DNA of 64,000 nt. Source: Mesorhizobium plurifarium. GTDB lineage: Bacteria > Pseudomonadota > Alphaproteobacteria > Rhizobiales > Rhizobiaceae. The first letter of the stretch is position 1; every line of letters starts with the position of its first letter. The stretch spans positions 257,319 through 321,318 of the forward strand of contig CCNB01000012.1 of NCBI GenBank assembly GCA_000824785.1, given 5' to 3'. Shown piece by piece: positions 50,952-59,913 of the stretch. Made by a program: the position numbers and the translations under genes. The notes beneath the pieces are model-generated. The model was not told the origin of the DNA and searched no databases. It was given only the letters and a program-made list of their open reading frames with translations.

Positions 50952-51807
50952 CCCAGCGGGCCTCCCGCTGCGACCAGAGGAGAACGGCAAGCACCACCAG
51001 GAACGGGATGGCGCTGCGATACTGGCTGACGCTGTCGATGGAGCTTGCCAGTCCTTCGACGATGCCGAGCGCGATACCGCCGGCCAACGTCCACCAGAAG
51101 CTGCGGAAGACGCCGATGAGCGCCGCGGCCAGCGCTGGCACGACAAGCAGGCTGAGCGTCATGAAGTTCGGTGAGCGCTGCGGCGCGATGATCATCAATG
51201 CGAAAGTCGTGAAGGCGCCTGTCATGCCCCACACCAGCAGCGACAAAAGCTGCACGCGCACGCCGAGCAATTCGGCTGCCATCGGCCGGTCGGCCAGCGC
51301 GCGCAGATTGAGGCCGATCTTGGTCCGGTTGAGAAAGAGATCGGAGAGGATGGTGAACAGCACGGCCAGCCCGATGGTGAGCACCGAGGCGATGGTCACC
51401 TCGACACCGGCGAGACGGAAAGCCGAGCCCGGGAACAGCTCCGGCATGTTGTGCGGATGCTGGCCGCCGGTGAGGCGCAGCCCGACGGCGATCAGGCCGA
51501 CGAGCAACGCCACCGTCACCGCCGCCTTGGTCGAAGCGCTCGCCTCGCCGAACCATCTGGTCATGACATAGCCGACCGCGACGCCGGTCGCCGTGCCGGC
51601 CGCTATCCCCGCCAGCACCGAGGGCCAGATTGGAAAGCCGGCCTCGAACAGCGCGATCAGCACGAAGGTGCCGGCGGTGCCGATCGCCGCCCCGGTAAAG
51701 TTCACCACGGCGACGAGCCGGTAGGTGAAGACGGCGCAGACGCCGAGCAGGGCATACGTGCCCCCGGCCGTCAGTCCCGCCACGGCGGATGTGAGCAATG
51801 CGTTCAT
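50938..51807 (-). CDS. HAAT-family ABC transporter permease (LivH-like)
   Basis: A 289-residue permease with about eight helices. LTAGGTYALLGVCAVFTYRLVAVVNFTGAAIG is the LivH opening, except that the usual NxAHGE motif is changed to NFTGA. RALADRPMAAELLGVRVQLL is the coupling loop. ATG at 51807 after GGGAAAAG. Pairs with the LivM part of the next gene. A rhizobial-type palindrome lies between it and the binding-protein gene. Confidence 0.88.
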   Translation of the reverse strand: MNALLTSAVAGLTAGGTYALLGVCAVFTYRLVAVVNFTGAAIGTAGTFVLIALFEAGFPIWPSVLAGIAAGTATGVAVGYVMTRWFGEASASTKAAVTVALLVGLIAVGLRLTGGQHPHNMPELFPGSAFRLAGVEVTIASVLTIGLAVLFTILSDLFLNRTKIGLNLRALADRPMAAELLGVRVQLLSLLVWGMTGAFTTFALMIIAPQRSPNFMTLSLLVVPALAAALIGVFRSFWWTLAGGIALGIVEGLASSIDSVSQYRSAIPFLVVLAVLLWSQREARWDEAR

Positions 51808-51884
51808 CTTTTCCCAATCTGGAAGTAGGGCCGGCATCGGCCCGAATATCTGTCGAGGTCGGCGCCGCCCCTCATGCCCGACAT

Positions 51885-51905
51885 TTCTCCCGTGAGCGGG
51901 GAGAA
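51885..51905. repeat. intergenic palindrome of rhizobial type
   Basis: TTCTCCC (51885-51891) and GGGAGAA (51899-51905) with a short loop. Palindromes with a TTCTCCC-loop-GGGGAGAA core recur between genes in Mesorhizobium and relatives. It sits between the binding-protein and permease genes. Confidence 0.4.
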
Positions 51906-51946
51906 GAGGCCGGTCACGAGAGACAGCGCCGACACCCGGGAGGACC

Positions 51947-53131
51947 TCATTTGGCCTGCGGCAGCACGACCCAGTCCGGCGTCTCGACCTTCCAGGCGCC
52001 GGCCTCGAGCTTCATCACCTTGGTGGCCTGCATCGGCGAATGCGTCTTCGCCTTGCCGAAGACGTAAGGCGAGCCGGCGAGCGGGTTGGTGAGCGGTTGC
52101 ATGTCGTGCAATGCCTTGGCGACGCTTTCGCGCGTGACCTCGCCGTCGATCGAGGCGACCACCTTGAGGAACAACTCTGCGGCGAGATAGCCGCCCTGCG
52201 AGAAGGCGGTGAGCGGCCGGTTCGCCTTCTGCATGTCGGCAATCCATTGCGCATTGGCCGCCGAATTCTTCTCGGTATAGGGCTCCCATTCGGTGCCGAC
52301 ATAGATCGGCTGCTTGGTGTCGGCCAGCGCCTTGGCGACTTGCTCGGTGTAGCCAGGCGCCAGGAACAGCCAGTTGATGCCGGTGATCTTCTGCGCATCG
52401 ACGGTCTTGATCAGCTGCACCACCTGCGGCTCGACCTGGTTGGTCAGAACCGCGTCGCAGCCGGCGTCGCGCGCCTTGATGACATAGGGCGTGAGATCGC
52501 CCTGGAAGGGCAGCGTCAGATCGAGGAGATGGATCTTCTGGCCGCTGATCTTCTCCCAGTTCTCGATCGCCTTCTTGTAGGCCTCCTGGGTGCCGCCGAT
52601 GATGATGAAGAAGGCGCAGAGCTTCTTCGTCTTCAGCTCATTGGTGGCGTAATAGGCCATGGCCGTCGACAGCGTGTACGGGCCGACATTGACGGGCGCG
52701 ACATTGGGCGAGGAGAAGCAGGCGGCGTCGACGCCGAGACCCTGCACCGAAAGGATCTTCTTGCGGCTGTAGGTGGCGGAGTTGACGGCGCAGTCGAGCA
52801 GGGAGGCGGAGCCGACCAGGGCGACCGCTTCCTTGTTGTCGATCAGGTCGCGCGCGGCTTGTGCCGCGACCGCCGGATCGGCCTTGTCGTCGGCGATCGT
52901 GTAGTCGATCTTGCAACCATTGATGCCGCCGGCCGCATTGACGGCGTCGAAGGCGGCTTGCGTCGCCTTGGGCACTTCCGAGAAATCGGCCGGACCGGTG
53001 ACGGTCGAGACGGCGCCGACCTTGATGGCGCCGTCCTTGCAGGTAGGGCCGGCGGCGGACGCCGTGCCGGCCATGGCGACAAGGCCGATGCCGGCAAATG
53101 CCGCTGCGATTATTCTCGATTTCCAGTGCAT
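51947..53131 (-). CDS. HAAT-family ABC transporter binding protein (LivJ-like)
   Basis: A 394-residue periplasmic binding protein. Signal peptide with core IIAAAFAGIGLVAMAGTASA, cut before AGPTC. The mature start IKVGAVSTVTGPADFSEVPKATQAAF is the LivJ pattern, followed by AAGGINGCKIDYTIADDKADP. The ATG at 53131 gives the better distance to GGGAG than the ATG at 53137. It is 36 bases after the CobW-family gene. Substrate unknown. Confidence 0.9.
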   Translation of the reverse strand: MHWKSRIIAAAFAGIGLVAMAGTASAAGPTCKDGAIKVGAVSTVTGPADFSEVPKATQAAFDAVNAAGGINGCKIDYTIADDKADPAVAAQAARDLIDNKEAVALVGSASLLDCAVNSATYSRKKILSVQGLGVDAACFSSPNVAPVNVGPYTLSTAMAYYATNELKTKKLCAFFIIIGGTQEAYKKAIENWEKISGQKIHLLDLTLPFQGDLTPYVIKARDAGCDAVLTNQVEPQVVQLIKTVDAQKITGINWLFLAPGYTEQVAKALADTKQPIYVGTEWEPYTEKNSAANAQWIADMQKANRPLTAFSQGGYLAAELFLKVVASIDGEVTRESVAKALHDMQPLTNPLAGSPYVFGKAKTHSPMQATKVMKLEAGAWKVETPDWVVLPQAK

Positions 53132-53167
53132 GTTCATTCTCCCATTTTTGTCGTGCGTTGTTCGGTT

Positions 53168-54256
53168 TCAGGCGGCGGCGAGCGTGGGCGAAACGATGCT
53201 GGCGGCATCGATCGCCGCGAACTTCACCAGCGTGCGGGCGATGGTCTCACGCTCGATGTCGCGGACGATGAACACCAGCCGGGTGCGCCGGTCCGCGGAC
53301 GGCCAGCGATCGAGCCGCGCCGGCGGATGGAAGACGTGCTGCACGCCATGCAGCACAAGCGGCCGCTCGGGATCGTCGATTGTGCGCACGATGCCCTTGA
53401 AGCGCAGCAGGTCCTCGCCCTTCAGCGCCGCGACGTAGTCCAGCCAGCGGGCGAAAGCGTCCCACTTGACCGGCTTGTCGATAATGAAGCTGAAGGACTG
53501 GATGCCGTGGTGCGCATCGTGATGATGATCGTGACCATGGCGGCAATCAGGTCCGCATCCATGGTCGTGGTGACCAGCCGCTTCGACCCGCATCGCGATG
53601 CGGGTCGCGTCCGCCGCAGCATCAGCGGGCAGGCTCGCCAGCAGTTCGAGTTCGACTTCGCCATTGCGGGCGACGGTTTGCTCGACGGCTGGCGCCAGAT
53701 GCTCAAGCCGATGCCGAAGATCGCGGAACGCATTGTCGGAAACCAGATCGGTCTTGGTGATCAGCAGCCGGTCAGCGACGGCGACCTGCTTGGCGGCTTC
53801 CGGGTGGCGGCGAATCGTGGCCGCGCCATTCACCGCATCGACGGCGGTGACGACACCGCCGATGCGAAAGCGGGTCATGAGCTCGGCTTCGGCCATCAGC
53901 GTGTGCAGGATCGGCGCCGGATCGGCGAGGCCGGTCGTTTCAATGATCACCTGAGAAAGCGGCGGCGTTTCGCCGGCCTGGCTCTTGCGGTCGAGCTCCT
54001 TCAGCGTGGCGACCAGATCGCCGCGCACCGTGCAGCAGACACAGCCATTGTCGAGGAGCGTGAACTGTTCTTCGCTGGCCTCGATCAGCAGATGGTCGAG
54101 CCCGACGGCGCCGAATTCGTTGACGATGACGGCGGCGCCTGCCAGCGACGGCCTGCGCAGCAGGCGGTTGAGCACCGTCGTCTTGCCGCTGCCCAGGAAG
54201 CCGGTGAGCACCGTCACCGGGACCCTCGGGTCGCTTGCGCGATCAGGCGCGCTCAT
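53168..54256 (-). CDS. CobW/COG0523-family GTPase (metal chaperone-like)
   Basis: A 362-residue G3E GTPase. Walker A is TGFLGSGKTTVL, the metal-binding CxCC motif is GCVCCTVRGDL, and the base-recognition motif TKTD lies in LLITKTDLV. A His-rich loop (HGHDHHHDAHHG) around residue 240 separates it from the CobW C-terminal domain. Such proteins deliver zinc or another metal to a target enzyme. Being located directly after an amidohydrolase gene (overlap 14 bases), that metal hydrolase is its likely client. ATG at 54256 follows a GGGAGGGTGG stretch. Confidence 0.88.
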   Translation of the reverse strand: MSAPDRASDPRVPVTVLTGFLGSGKTTVLNRLLRRPSLAGAAVIVNEFGAVGLDHLLIEASEEQFTLLDNGCVCCTVRGDLVATLKELDRKSQAGETPPLSQVIIETTGLADPAPILHTLMAEAELMTRFRIGGVVTAVDAVNGAATIRRHPEAAKQVAVADRLLITKTDLVSDNAFRDLRHRLEHLAPAVEQTVARNGEVELELLASLPADAAADATRIAMRVEAAGHHDHGCGPDCRHGHDHHHDAHHGIQSFSFIIDKPVKWDAFARWLDYVAALKGEDLLRFKGIVRTIDDPERPLVLHGVQHVFHPPARLDRWPSADRRTRLVFIVRDIERETIARTLVKFAAIDAASIVSPTLAAA

Positions 54257-55907
54257 AGACCACCCTCCCTTCAAACCAGGTCGTCAGCACTTTTGTGTCG
54301 GCGAGGTCCTCGGCCGGCGTTTCCAGAACGTTGCGGTCGAGCACGATGAGGTCGGCCGATTTGCCGATCTCGATCGAGCCGACGGTGTCGGCAAGGCCGA
54401 TGGCGCGAGCCGAATTGATGGTGAAGATCTCGAGCGCCGTGGCCACGTCGATCGCCTGCTCCGGCCAGAGCGACGCGCCCGGAAACTCGCCACTCGGGTT
54501 GCGGCGAGTCACCAGCCCTTCGATGCCGTCCCACGGATCGGGGTTGGGCATCACCGGCCAGTCGGAGCCGCCGGCGAGCAGCGCGCCGGCGGCGAGCAGG
54601 TCCTTGTTCGGCCAGAAGCGCAGCGCGCGCGCCTCGCCCATCGTCTGCTTGTGGCCTTCGAGGAAGCTCGTCGGATACCAAAGGAAAGGCGAAAGGTCGG
54701 CGACGACGCCGAGGTCGGCGAAGCGGGCGATGTCGTCCGGCGCGATGTAGCTCGCATGCGCGATATGATGCTTGAGCTTTGTCGGGCCGTTGAAGGAACG
54801 CACGACGTCGATCGCGTCCAGCGCCTGGCTGACGGCGGCGTCGCCCGCGCAATGGATCTTCACGCCGAGCCCGAGCTTCTCGCATTTGCCGACCCAGCGG
54901 ATCAGCTCCGGCACGGTGACGATGGTCGAGCCGCGGAAGCAGCAGCCCAGAACCGGGTCCTTGGTGTAAGGCTCGTGGAAGGCGGCGGTGCGGGCGCCCG
55001 GCACGCCGTCGAGGAAGATCTTTACGAAATCCGGTTTCGCATGGGCGCCGCGATATTGCTCGCGCAGCGCGATCAGCTCATCGCCGGCGATGCCGAACAT
55101 GAAGGAGGGCTCGACCGCGGGCATGGCCGAGACCGACCAGGCAGTCAGCTCGCCGCGATCGTCGAGGCCCTTCAACGCCGCAAGGATCGGCTGCATGGCG
55201 GCGGCGTCGAGGAATGCGGTGACGCCGTAGGAGTTGAGCGTCGCGATCGAGCGCGCCATCGCGGCACGGTCCATCTCTTCGGTGTAGTGGCCGGATTGCG
55301 CGATGGTGCGCTCGACGATGCCGGCGGCGGATTCGATCATCATGCCGGTCAGCGCGCCGGTCGTCGGGTCGCGGCCGATGGAGCCTTTCTCCGGATCAGA
55401 CGAAGAAGCCGACAGGCCGGCGAGCGCGAGCGCCTGCGAATTGACCCAGCGATTGTGATAGGTGTCGTCGCGCAGCATCACCGGCCGGCCTTGGCTGACC
55501 CGGTCGAGCGCCGCCAGCGCTTCCAGGCGGTTGAGCTTCGGCAAGAGATCGCTGCCCCATTGGCCGCCGATGATCCAGGAGCCTTCCGGCGCCTTGGCCG
55601 CTGCCTCGCCGACGCGCGCGATCAGCGTCTCGAAGCTCGCGGTCGGCGGAAAACGCAATTCGAAAAGCTCGGCCTGGCCACCCATCATCAGATGCGCATG
55701 CACGTCGACGATGCCCGGCATCATCATCGCGCCCTTGAGGTCGACGACGCGGGTACCAGCGCCTGTCAGCGCGGCGACATCAGCGCCTTCGCCGACCGCG
55801 ACGATGCGGCCGCCCTTGACGGCGACGGCCGATGCCCAGGGCCGCTTGCGGTCGAGCGTGTAGATGCGGCCATTGGTAAAAACCAGGTCGGCACTTCTCT
55901 CGGGCAT
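54243..55907 (-). CDS. metal-dependent amidohydrolase (YtcJ-like, amidohydrolase family 3)
   Basis: A 554-residue amidohydrolase. After a strand-rich N-terminal part comes GIVDVHAHLMMGG (the metal HxH), later VKIHCAGDAAVSQALDAID and HHIAHASYI (metal His residues), and SGSDWPV (metal Asp) near the C terminus. ATG at 55907 with AGGAGGAG just upstream is preferred to 55961. YtcJ-like proteins hydrolyse N-substituted formamides, carbamates or similar. Coupled with a CobW GTPase and an amino-compound transporter. Substrate unknown. Confidence 0.88.
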   Translation of the reverse strand: MPERSADLVFTNGRIYTLDRKRPWASAVAVKGGRIVAVGEGADVAALTGAGTRVVDLKGAMMMPGIVDVHAHLMMGGQAELFELRFPPTASFETLIARVGEAAAKAPEGSWIIGGQWGSDLLPKLNRLEALAALDRVSQGRPVMLRDDTYHNRWVNSQALALAGLSASSSDPEKGSIGRDPTTGALTGMMIESAAGIVERTIAQSGHYTEEMDRAAMARSIATLNSYGVTAFLDAAAMQPILAALKGLDDRGELTAWSVSAMPAVEPSFMFGIAGDELIALREQYRGAHAKPDFVKIFLDGVPGARTAAFHEPYTKDPVLGCCFRGSTIVTVPELIRWVGKCEKLGLGVKIHCAGDAAVSQALDAIDVVRSFNGPTKLKHHIAHASYIAPDDIARFADLGVVADLSPFLWYPTSFLEGHKQTMGEARALRFWPNKDLLAAGALLAGGSDWPVMPNPDPWDGIEGLVTRRNPSGEFPGASLWPEQAIDVATALEIFTINSARAIGLADTVGSIEIGKSADLIVLDRNVLETPAEDLADTKVLTTWFEGRVVYERA

Positions 55908-55974
55908 TCTCTTCTCCTCCTGCTCCCGCCGACCGGCACCCTCATGCTGGCGGACGGGCAAACCTCAATTCACG

Positions 55975-56748
55975 TCACACCGCCCTGCTCTGTGTCGGGG
56001 CGCGGCCGCCGCCATCCGCGACCAGCACCGCGCCGGTGACGAAGGACGCTTCGTCGGAGGCGAGGAACAGGCAGCAGGAGGCGATCTCTTCAGGCTCGGC
56101 GACGCGGCGCAGCGCGATGCGGCTGGTCAGCGCCTTGAACTCCGCGTCGGGCGTCGAGCCGTTGGCGCTTGCGGCGACTTTCATCTCGTAGACGCTCATC
56201 GGCGTGCGCACCCAGCCGGGCGCCACCGCGTTGGCGCGGATACCGTCGGCACCATGCGCGAAGGCCACCGAGCGGGTGTAGGAGACGAGTGCTGCCTTGC
56301 TCGCCGAATAGGCGGCGTTCTGGCCGCTGGCGTTGAAGGCGCCGACCGAGGCGATGTTGACGATCGCGCCGCCGCGCTGCTTGAGCAGCGGCAGCGCCGC
56401 GCGGCACACCATCATCGAGCCGGTGACGTTGACGGCAAAGCTCTTGGCCCAGGTCTCGTCGCTCAGCGTCTCCGGCTCGTCGAGGATCATGACACCGGCA
56501 GCATTGACGACGATGTCGAGGCGGCCGCCGCAGGCTTCGATGGCGCGGGCGATGTCGCGGGCATCGGTGATGTCGCCGCGCACGGCGATGCCGCCGCTGG
56601 CCCTGGCCGCTTCATCCAGCACGTCCCCGCCATGCCCGAAGGCGATAACCTTGGCGCCGTGGCGGCCGAACAATTCGGCGGTGGCGCGGCCCATGCCGGT
56701 GGCGGCACCCGTGACCAGGGCGGTGCGGCCTTCGAGGCGGCGGCTCAT
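55975..56748 (-). CDS. short-chain dehydrogenase/reductase
   Basis: A 257-residue SDR oxidoreductase. The cofactor loop is TGAATGMGRAT, then an NAAG stretch (VVNAAGVMI), the catalytic Ser in NIASVG, Tyr-x3-Lys in YSASKAAL and the PGWVRTPM loop. Its ATG overlaps the stop of the preceding SDR gene by four bases. Probably oxidises a hydroxyl group in the same pathway as its neighbour; the two are not close copies. Confidence 0.88.
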   Translation of the reverse strand: MSRRLEGRTALVTGAATGMGRATAELFGRHGAKVIAFGHGGDVLDEAARASGGIAVRGDITDARDIARAIEACGGRLDIVVNAAGVMILDEPETLSDETWAKSFAVNVTGSMMVCRAALPLLKQRGGAIVNIASVGAFNASGQNAAYSASKAALVSYTRSVAFAHGADGIRANAVAPGWVRTPMSVYEMKVAASANGSTPDAEFKALTSRIALRRVAEPEEIASCCLFLASDEASFVTGAVLVADGGGRAPTQSRAV

Positions 56749-57542
56749 GCGAGCCCCCAATGCCGTTCCACGGCGTAGCCGGTCTCGGGCAGGGTCGAGC
56801 CGCCGTCGACGACGATGGTCTGGCCAGTGATGTATTTCGCTTGGCTCGAGGCGAGGTAGAGCATGGCGCAGGCGATGTCATCGGCCTCGCCGATACGGCC
56901 CATCGGGATGAACTGGCCGAGCCTGTCCGCCACCTCCGGCTTGCTCATCGTACCGCGGCCGGGCTTGGCGATGAAACCCGGCTCGACGCCGTTGACGGTG
57001 ATGCCGTCGCGGGCGAATTCGAAGGCGGCGCCGCGGATGAAGGCGTTGACGCCGGCCTTCGCCGCCGAATAGTGCGCGCCGCCGGCCATCGCCACGCGCG
57101 CCGAGACCGATGAGGTGACGAGGATGCGGCCGAAACCATTGGCGCGCATCGCCGGGGCCGCTGCCTGCGCCAGCCAGAAGCAGGCTTTGAGGTTGACCGC
57201 CAGCGCCTCTTCAAGCTTGTCCTCGTCGAGTCCCTCGACCGAGGCCCAGGGACAGCCGCCCGCATTGTGGACGACGATATCGAGCCGGCCTGCCTCGCGC
57301 GCGACATCGCCGACCAGGGCGTGCAGCGCCGCGCGGTCCAGCCCGGCAAGCGCGACGGCGCGGGCGGATAGGCCACGCGCGGACAGCTCGGAGGCAAGCG
57401 CCTCGGCGACGTCGAGCGTGCGGTTGGCGATGACCACCGAGGCGCCGGCCTCGGCAAAGCGCGTGACGATGGCGGCACCGATACCGCGCCCGCCGCCGGT
57501 CACCAGCGCCACCCTGCCCGTGAGGTCGAACGGGTTCGCCAT
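56745..57542 (-). CDS. short-chain dehydrogenase/reductase
   Basis: A 265-residue SDR. Cofactor loop TGGGRGIGAAI, catalytic Ser in VTSSVSA, Tyr-x3-Lys in YSAAKAGV, then NGVEPGFIAKPG and the C-terminal ITGQTIVVDGGSTLPE. ATG at 57542 follows the aminotransferase gene by three bases. Typical of sugar- or amino-alcohol dehydrogenases; substrate not readable. Confidence 0.88.
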   Translation of the reverse strand: MANPFDLTGRVALVTGGGRGIGAAIVTRFAEAGASVVIANRTLDVAEALASELSARGLSARAVALAGLDRAALHALVGDVAREAGRLDIVVHNAGGCPWASVEGLDEDKLEEALAVNLKACFWLAQAAAPAMRANGFGRILVTSSVSARVAMAGGAHYSAAKAGVNAFIRGAAFEFARDGITVNGVEPGFIAKPGRGTMSKPEVADRLGQFIPMGRIGEADDIACAMLYLASSQAKYITGQTIVVDGGSTLPETGYAVERHWGLA

Positions 57543-57545
57543 GGC

Positions 57546-58940
57546 TCAGACGACGCCCGCGCCGCGGACGAGATCGACGAAACGGCCGAAGACTTCGGTG
57601 TGACGATCGACATCGGCCGGCGACGTCGCCGGGCACATCAGGAACATGGTGTGGAACGGCGTCACCAATATGCCTTCGTTCATGTAGAAGGCATGCAGCA
57701 GCGTCTCCAGATCGCCGCGCCGGCCGGCAATGACGTCGGCGCCGCTCAGCGGCGGCTTCGGCATGAACATGATCTCGGCGCGGGCGCCGACCTGCGTCAC
57801 ATGCCAGGGCAACCGGTTGGTTCGGATGATGCCCGAGGCTGCTTCGGCAAGGCGCGTGGCGTTGGCGATCATCAGCTCGAAATTGGCCGGCGTCAGCACC
57901 TCTTCCAGCACGGCGCGCATGGTGGCGACGGTGAGCGCATTGCCGGCCAGCGTGCCGCCGATGCCGAGATGCGCCGACTGGCGCACGCGCGGATTGACCA
58001 TCGGCACGATCTTCCAAAGCCGCTCGGCGATCTCCCGCGAGACGCCGAAGATGCCGGCCGGAATGCCGCCCGCGATCGCCTTGCCGGCGACCAGAATATC
58101 CGGCTCCAGCCCGTGCAGCGCGGTGTAGCCGCCGGGGCCGCTGGAGATGGTATGCGTCTCGTCGATGATGAGCACCGTGCCGGTGCGGCGGGTGATCTCA
58201 CGCAGCGCCGCGTGAAAGCCGTCGGCGACCGGTATCATGCCGAAATTGGTCATCAGCGGCTCGGTAAGCACGCAGGCCACGTCGCCATGCGACAGCGCTT
58301 CCTCGAGCGCCGCGACGTCGTTGAACTCGACCACCCGGGAGACGGCCGAATGATCGACGCCGTTCGGGTGGATCATGTTGCGCATGCCGATCCTGCCGTC
58401 GCGGATCTCGACATGCGCCTCCTCGACGCCGCCGTGATAGCAGCCGGAAAAGACCAGCACCTTGGGGCGGCCGGTGATCATGCGCGCGATGCGGATGGCG
58501 CCGCGATTGGCGTCGGTGGCCGACGTCGTCAGCGTCCAGTAGGGCAAGCCGAAGCGGCGCGCGAGCTCGGCGCCGACCCAGAGGCTGTCCTCGGTGGGCA
58601 GCATCATGGTGGTGCCGTTCTGCAATTGGCGGAGCGCGGCGCGCGTCACCGCCTCCGGCGCGTGGCCGCACATGCCGCCAGTGTCGCCAAGCGCGAAGTC
58701 GACATAGTCGCGGCCGTCAATGTCAGTGATATGCGCGCCGCTTGCCGAAGCAGCGTAGACCGGGAAGCCGCCGGCCCAGCGCCGCATCCAGTGCGACGGC
58801 CCGCCATAAAGAAAGTGCTTTTTGCCTTCCTCCCATGCCGCCGCCGAGCGCGGATGCGTGTCGAGGAACCGCGCCTGCTCACGGTCGAGCAGGTCTTCGG
58901 TCGTTGCTGATTGCAAAGCTGTCTTGCTGGCGGCCGTCAC
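57546..58940 (-). CDS. class III aminotransferase (glutamate-1-semialdehyde aminomutase-like)
   Basis: A 464-residue PLP enzyme of the HemL-like class III group. GDTGGMCGHAPEAVTRA, SATDANRGAIRIARMITGR (the usual GTEA-type phosphate loop changed to SATDA), VLIIDETHT (PLP Asp) and the Schiff-base Lys in LVAGKAIAGGIPAG are clear. GTG at 58940 follows GGGAGAG; TTG at 58967 has no site. First gene of the minus-strand operon, divergent from IclR. True HemL is unlikely because the sequence has a long N-terminal extension and catabolic partners. Confidence 0.88.
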   Translation of the reverse strand: MTAASKTALQSATTEDLLDREQARFLDTHPRSAAAWEEGKKHFLYGGPSHWMRRWAGGFPVYAASASGAHITDIDGRDYVDFALGDTGGMCGHAPEAVTRAALRQLQNGTTMMLPTEDSLWVGAELARRFGLPYWTLTTSATDANRGAIRIARMITGRPKVLVFSGCYHGGVEEAHVEIRDGRIGMRNMIHPNGVDHSAVSRVVEFNDVAALEEALSHGDVACVLTEPLMTNFGMIPVADGFHAALREITRRTGTVLIIDETHTISSGPGGYTALHGLEPDILVAGKAIAGGIPAGIFGVSREIAERLWKIVPMVNPRVRQSAHLGIGGTLAGNALTVATMRAVLEEVLTPANFELMIANATRLAEAASGIIRTNRLPWHVTQVGARAEIMFMPKPPLSGADVIAGRRGDLETLLHAFYMNEGILVTPFHTMFLMCPATSPADVDRHTEVFGRFVDLVRGAGVV

Positions 58941-58995
58941 GGCGCTGAACTCTCCCTGGCGCGCCAAATTCCGGGGCGCATAGCCGTTCCCAGTC

Positions 58996-59012
58996 GGTTC
59001 ATTATTTGAACC
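58996..59012. promoter_or_regulatory. inverted repeat 1, likely IclR operator
   Basis: GGTTCA and TGAACC separated by TTATT, a perfect 17-bp palindrome-type site in the divergent promoter region between the aminotransferase operon and the IclR gene. Size and symmetry fit an IclR-family operator. Confidence 0.5.
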
Positions 59013-59040
59013 AGTGTTTTGTATGTTATGAACACACTGG
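59011..59040. promoter_or_regulatory. inverted repeat 2, likely IclR operator or stem
   Basis: CCAGTGT (59011-59017) and ACACTGG (59034-59040) are perfect arms around a 16-base AT-rich centre containing TGTATGTTATG. It shares two bases with repeat 1. Perhaps a second IclR contact overlapping the -10 region. Confidence 0.45.
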
Positions 59041-59098
59041 AGGCAGGGAGGGCGCCTGTCAAGTTAATTCACATGCGAAGTATCTTGGAGGATGCGCG

Positions 59099-59845
59099 AT
59101 GAGCACGGTGGGCAAGGCAGTGTCGCTGCTGGAGCTGTTCACGCTGCACGAGCCGGAGATCGGCCTCTCCGATCTCGCCCGCCGCGCCGGGCTCGACAAG
59201 GCCACCGCCAGGCGGCTCCTGACGGCGCTTGCCGCGCACCGGCTGATCGAGCAGGAGCCGCGCAGCCGCCGCTACCGGCTGGGCGCCGGCCTGTCGCGAC
59301 TCGCCCGAATCCGCGACGCGCATTTCCCCTTCGTGCGCCTCGCAGCGCCGGTCATCCGCGAGCTGTCGCAAGAAACCGGCGAGACCGTACATCTGTCGGA
59401 GTTCAGCGCCGGCGCGCTGCTCACCGTCCATGTCGCGCTTTCGGCCAAGGCTAACCGCGTCAATGTCGATGTCGGCCAGGTGCTGCCGCTGCATGGCACG
59501 GCCTCGGGCATCGCCTTCCTTGCCGCCTCGCGCCTGGAGGTGGCCAGCGCCTATCTGGAGAAGCCTTTGCAGGCCTTCACCGCGCATACGATGACAGAGC
59601 CGGACACGCTGGCCAAAGCCATCGCGTTCGCGGCTGCAAGCGGCTATTCGCGCAGTTCGCAGGGCTATGAGGAAGGCGTGCACAGTATAGGTGCCGCGAT
59701 CCTCGGCGCCGACGGCCAGCCGATCGGCACGCTGTCGATCGCCTCCCCCGTCTCGCGTATCGACGACCATCTGGCGGCCAGTCAGGGCGAGGCGGCGACC
59801 AGGGCGGCGCGGCTGATCTCGGCGCGGCTGACCGGCGAGGCATAA
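59099..59845 (+). CDS. IclR-family transcriptional regulator
   Basis: A 248-residue regulator. The winged helix is at residues 1-60 (IGLSDLARRAGLDKATARRLLTALAAHRLIEQ), the effector domain at 75-245 (HLSEFSAGALLTVH, then LPLHGTASGIAFLA and GYSRSSQGYEEGVHSIGAAIL). The Gly-Tyr-...-Glu-Glu-Gly-Val stretch is the IclR effector site. ATG at 59099 has GGAGG seven bases upstream; longer frames have no site. Divergent from the aminotransferase operon, which it most likely represses or activates. Confidence 0.9.
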   Translation: MSTVGKAVSLLELFTLHEPEIGLSDLARRAGLDKATARRLLTALAAHRLIEQEPRSRRYRLGAGLSRLARIRDAHFPFVRLAAPVIRELSQETGETVHLSEFSAGALLTVHVALSAKANRVNVDVGQVLPLHGTASGIAFLAASRLEVASAYLEKPLQAFTAHTMTEPDTLAKAIAFAAASGYSRSSQGYEEGVHSIGAAILGADGQPIGTLSIASPVSRIDDHLAASQGEAATRAARLISARLTGEA

Positions 59846-59913
59846 GTTCATCTCCGCCGTTGCGGCCGGGATCGTTCGGTGCTGCCGACGCCAGACGTTC
59901 TCGTTCCTCGCCG

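Noticed and set aside
52040..54349. Long open frame (769 codons) on the plus strand
   Set aside because: It lies opposite the binding-protein and CobW genes, has no recognisable domain and an Arg/Gly/Asp-heavy composition typical of the antisense of GC-rich genes.
53985..56039. 684-codon open frame on the plus strand
   Set aside because: Antisense to the CobW and amidohydrolase genes, which have complete catalytic motifs on the other strand.
57600..58910. 436-codon open frame on the plus strand
   Set aside because: Exact antisense of the aminotransferase; no motifs.
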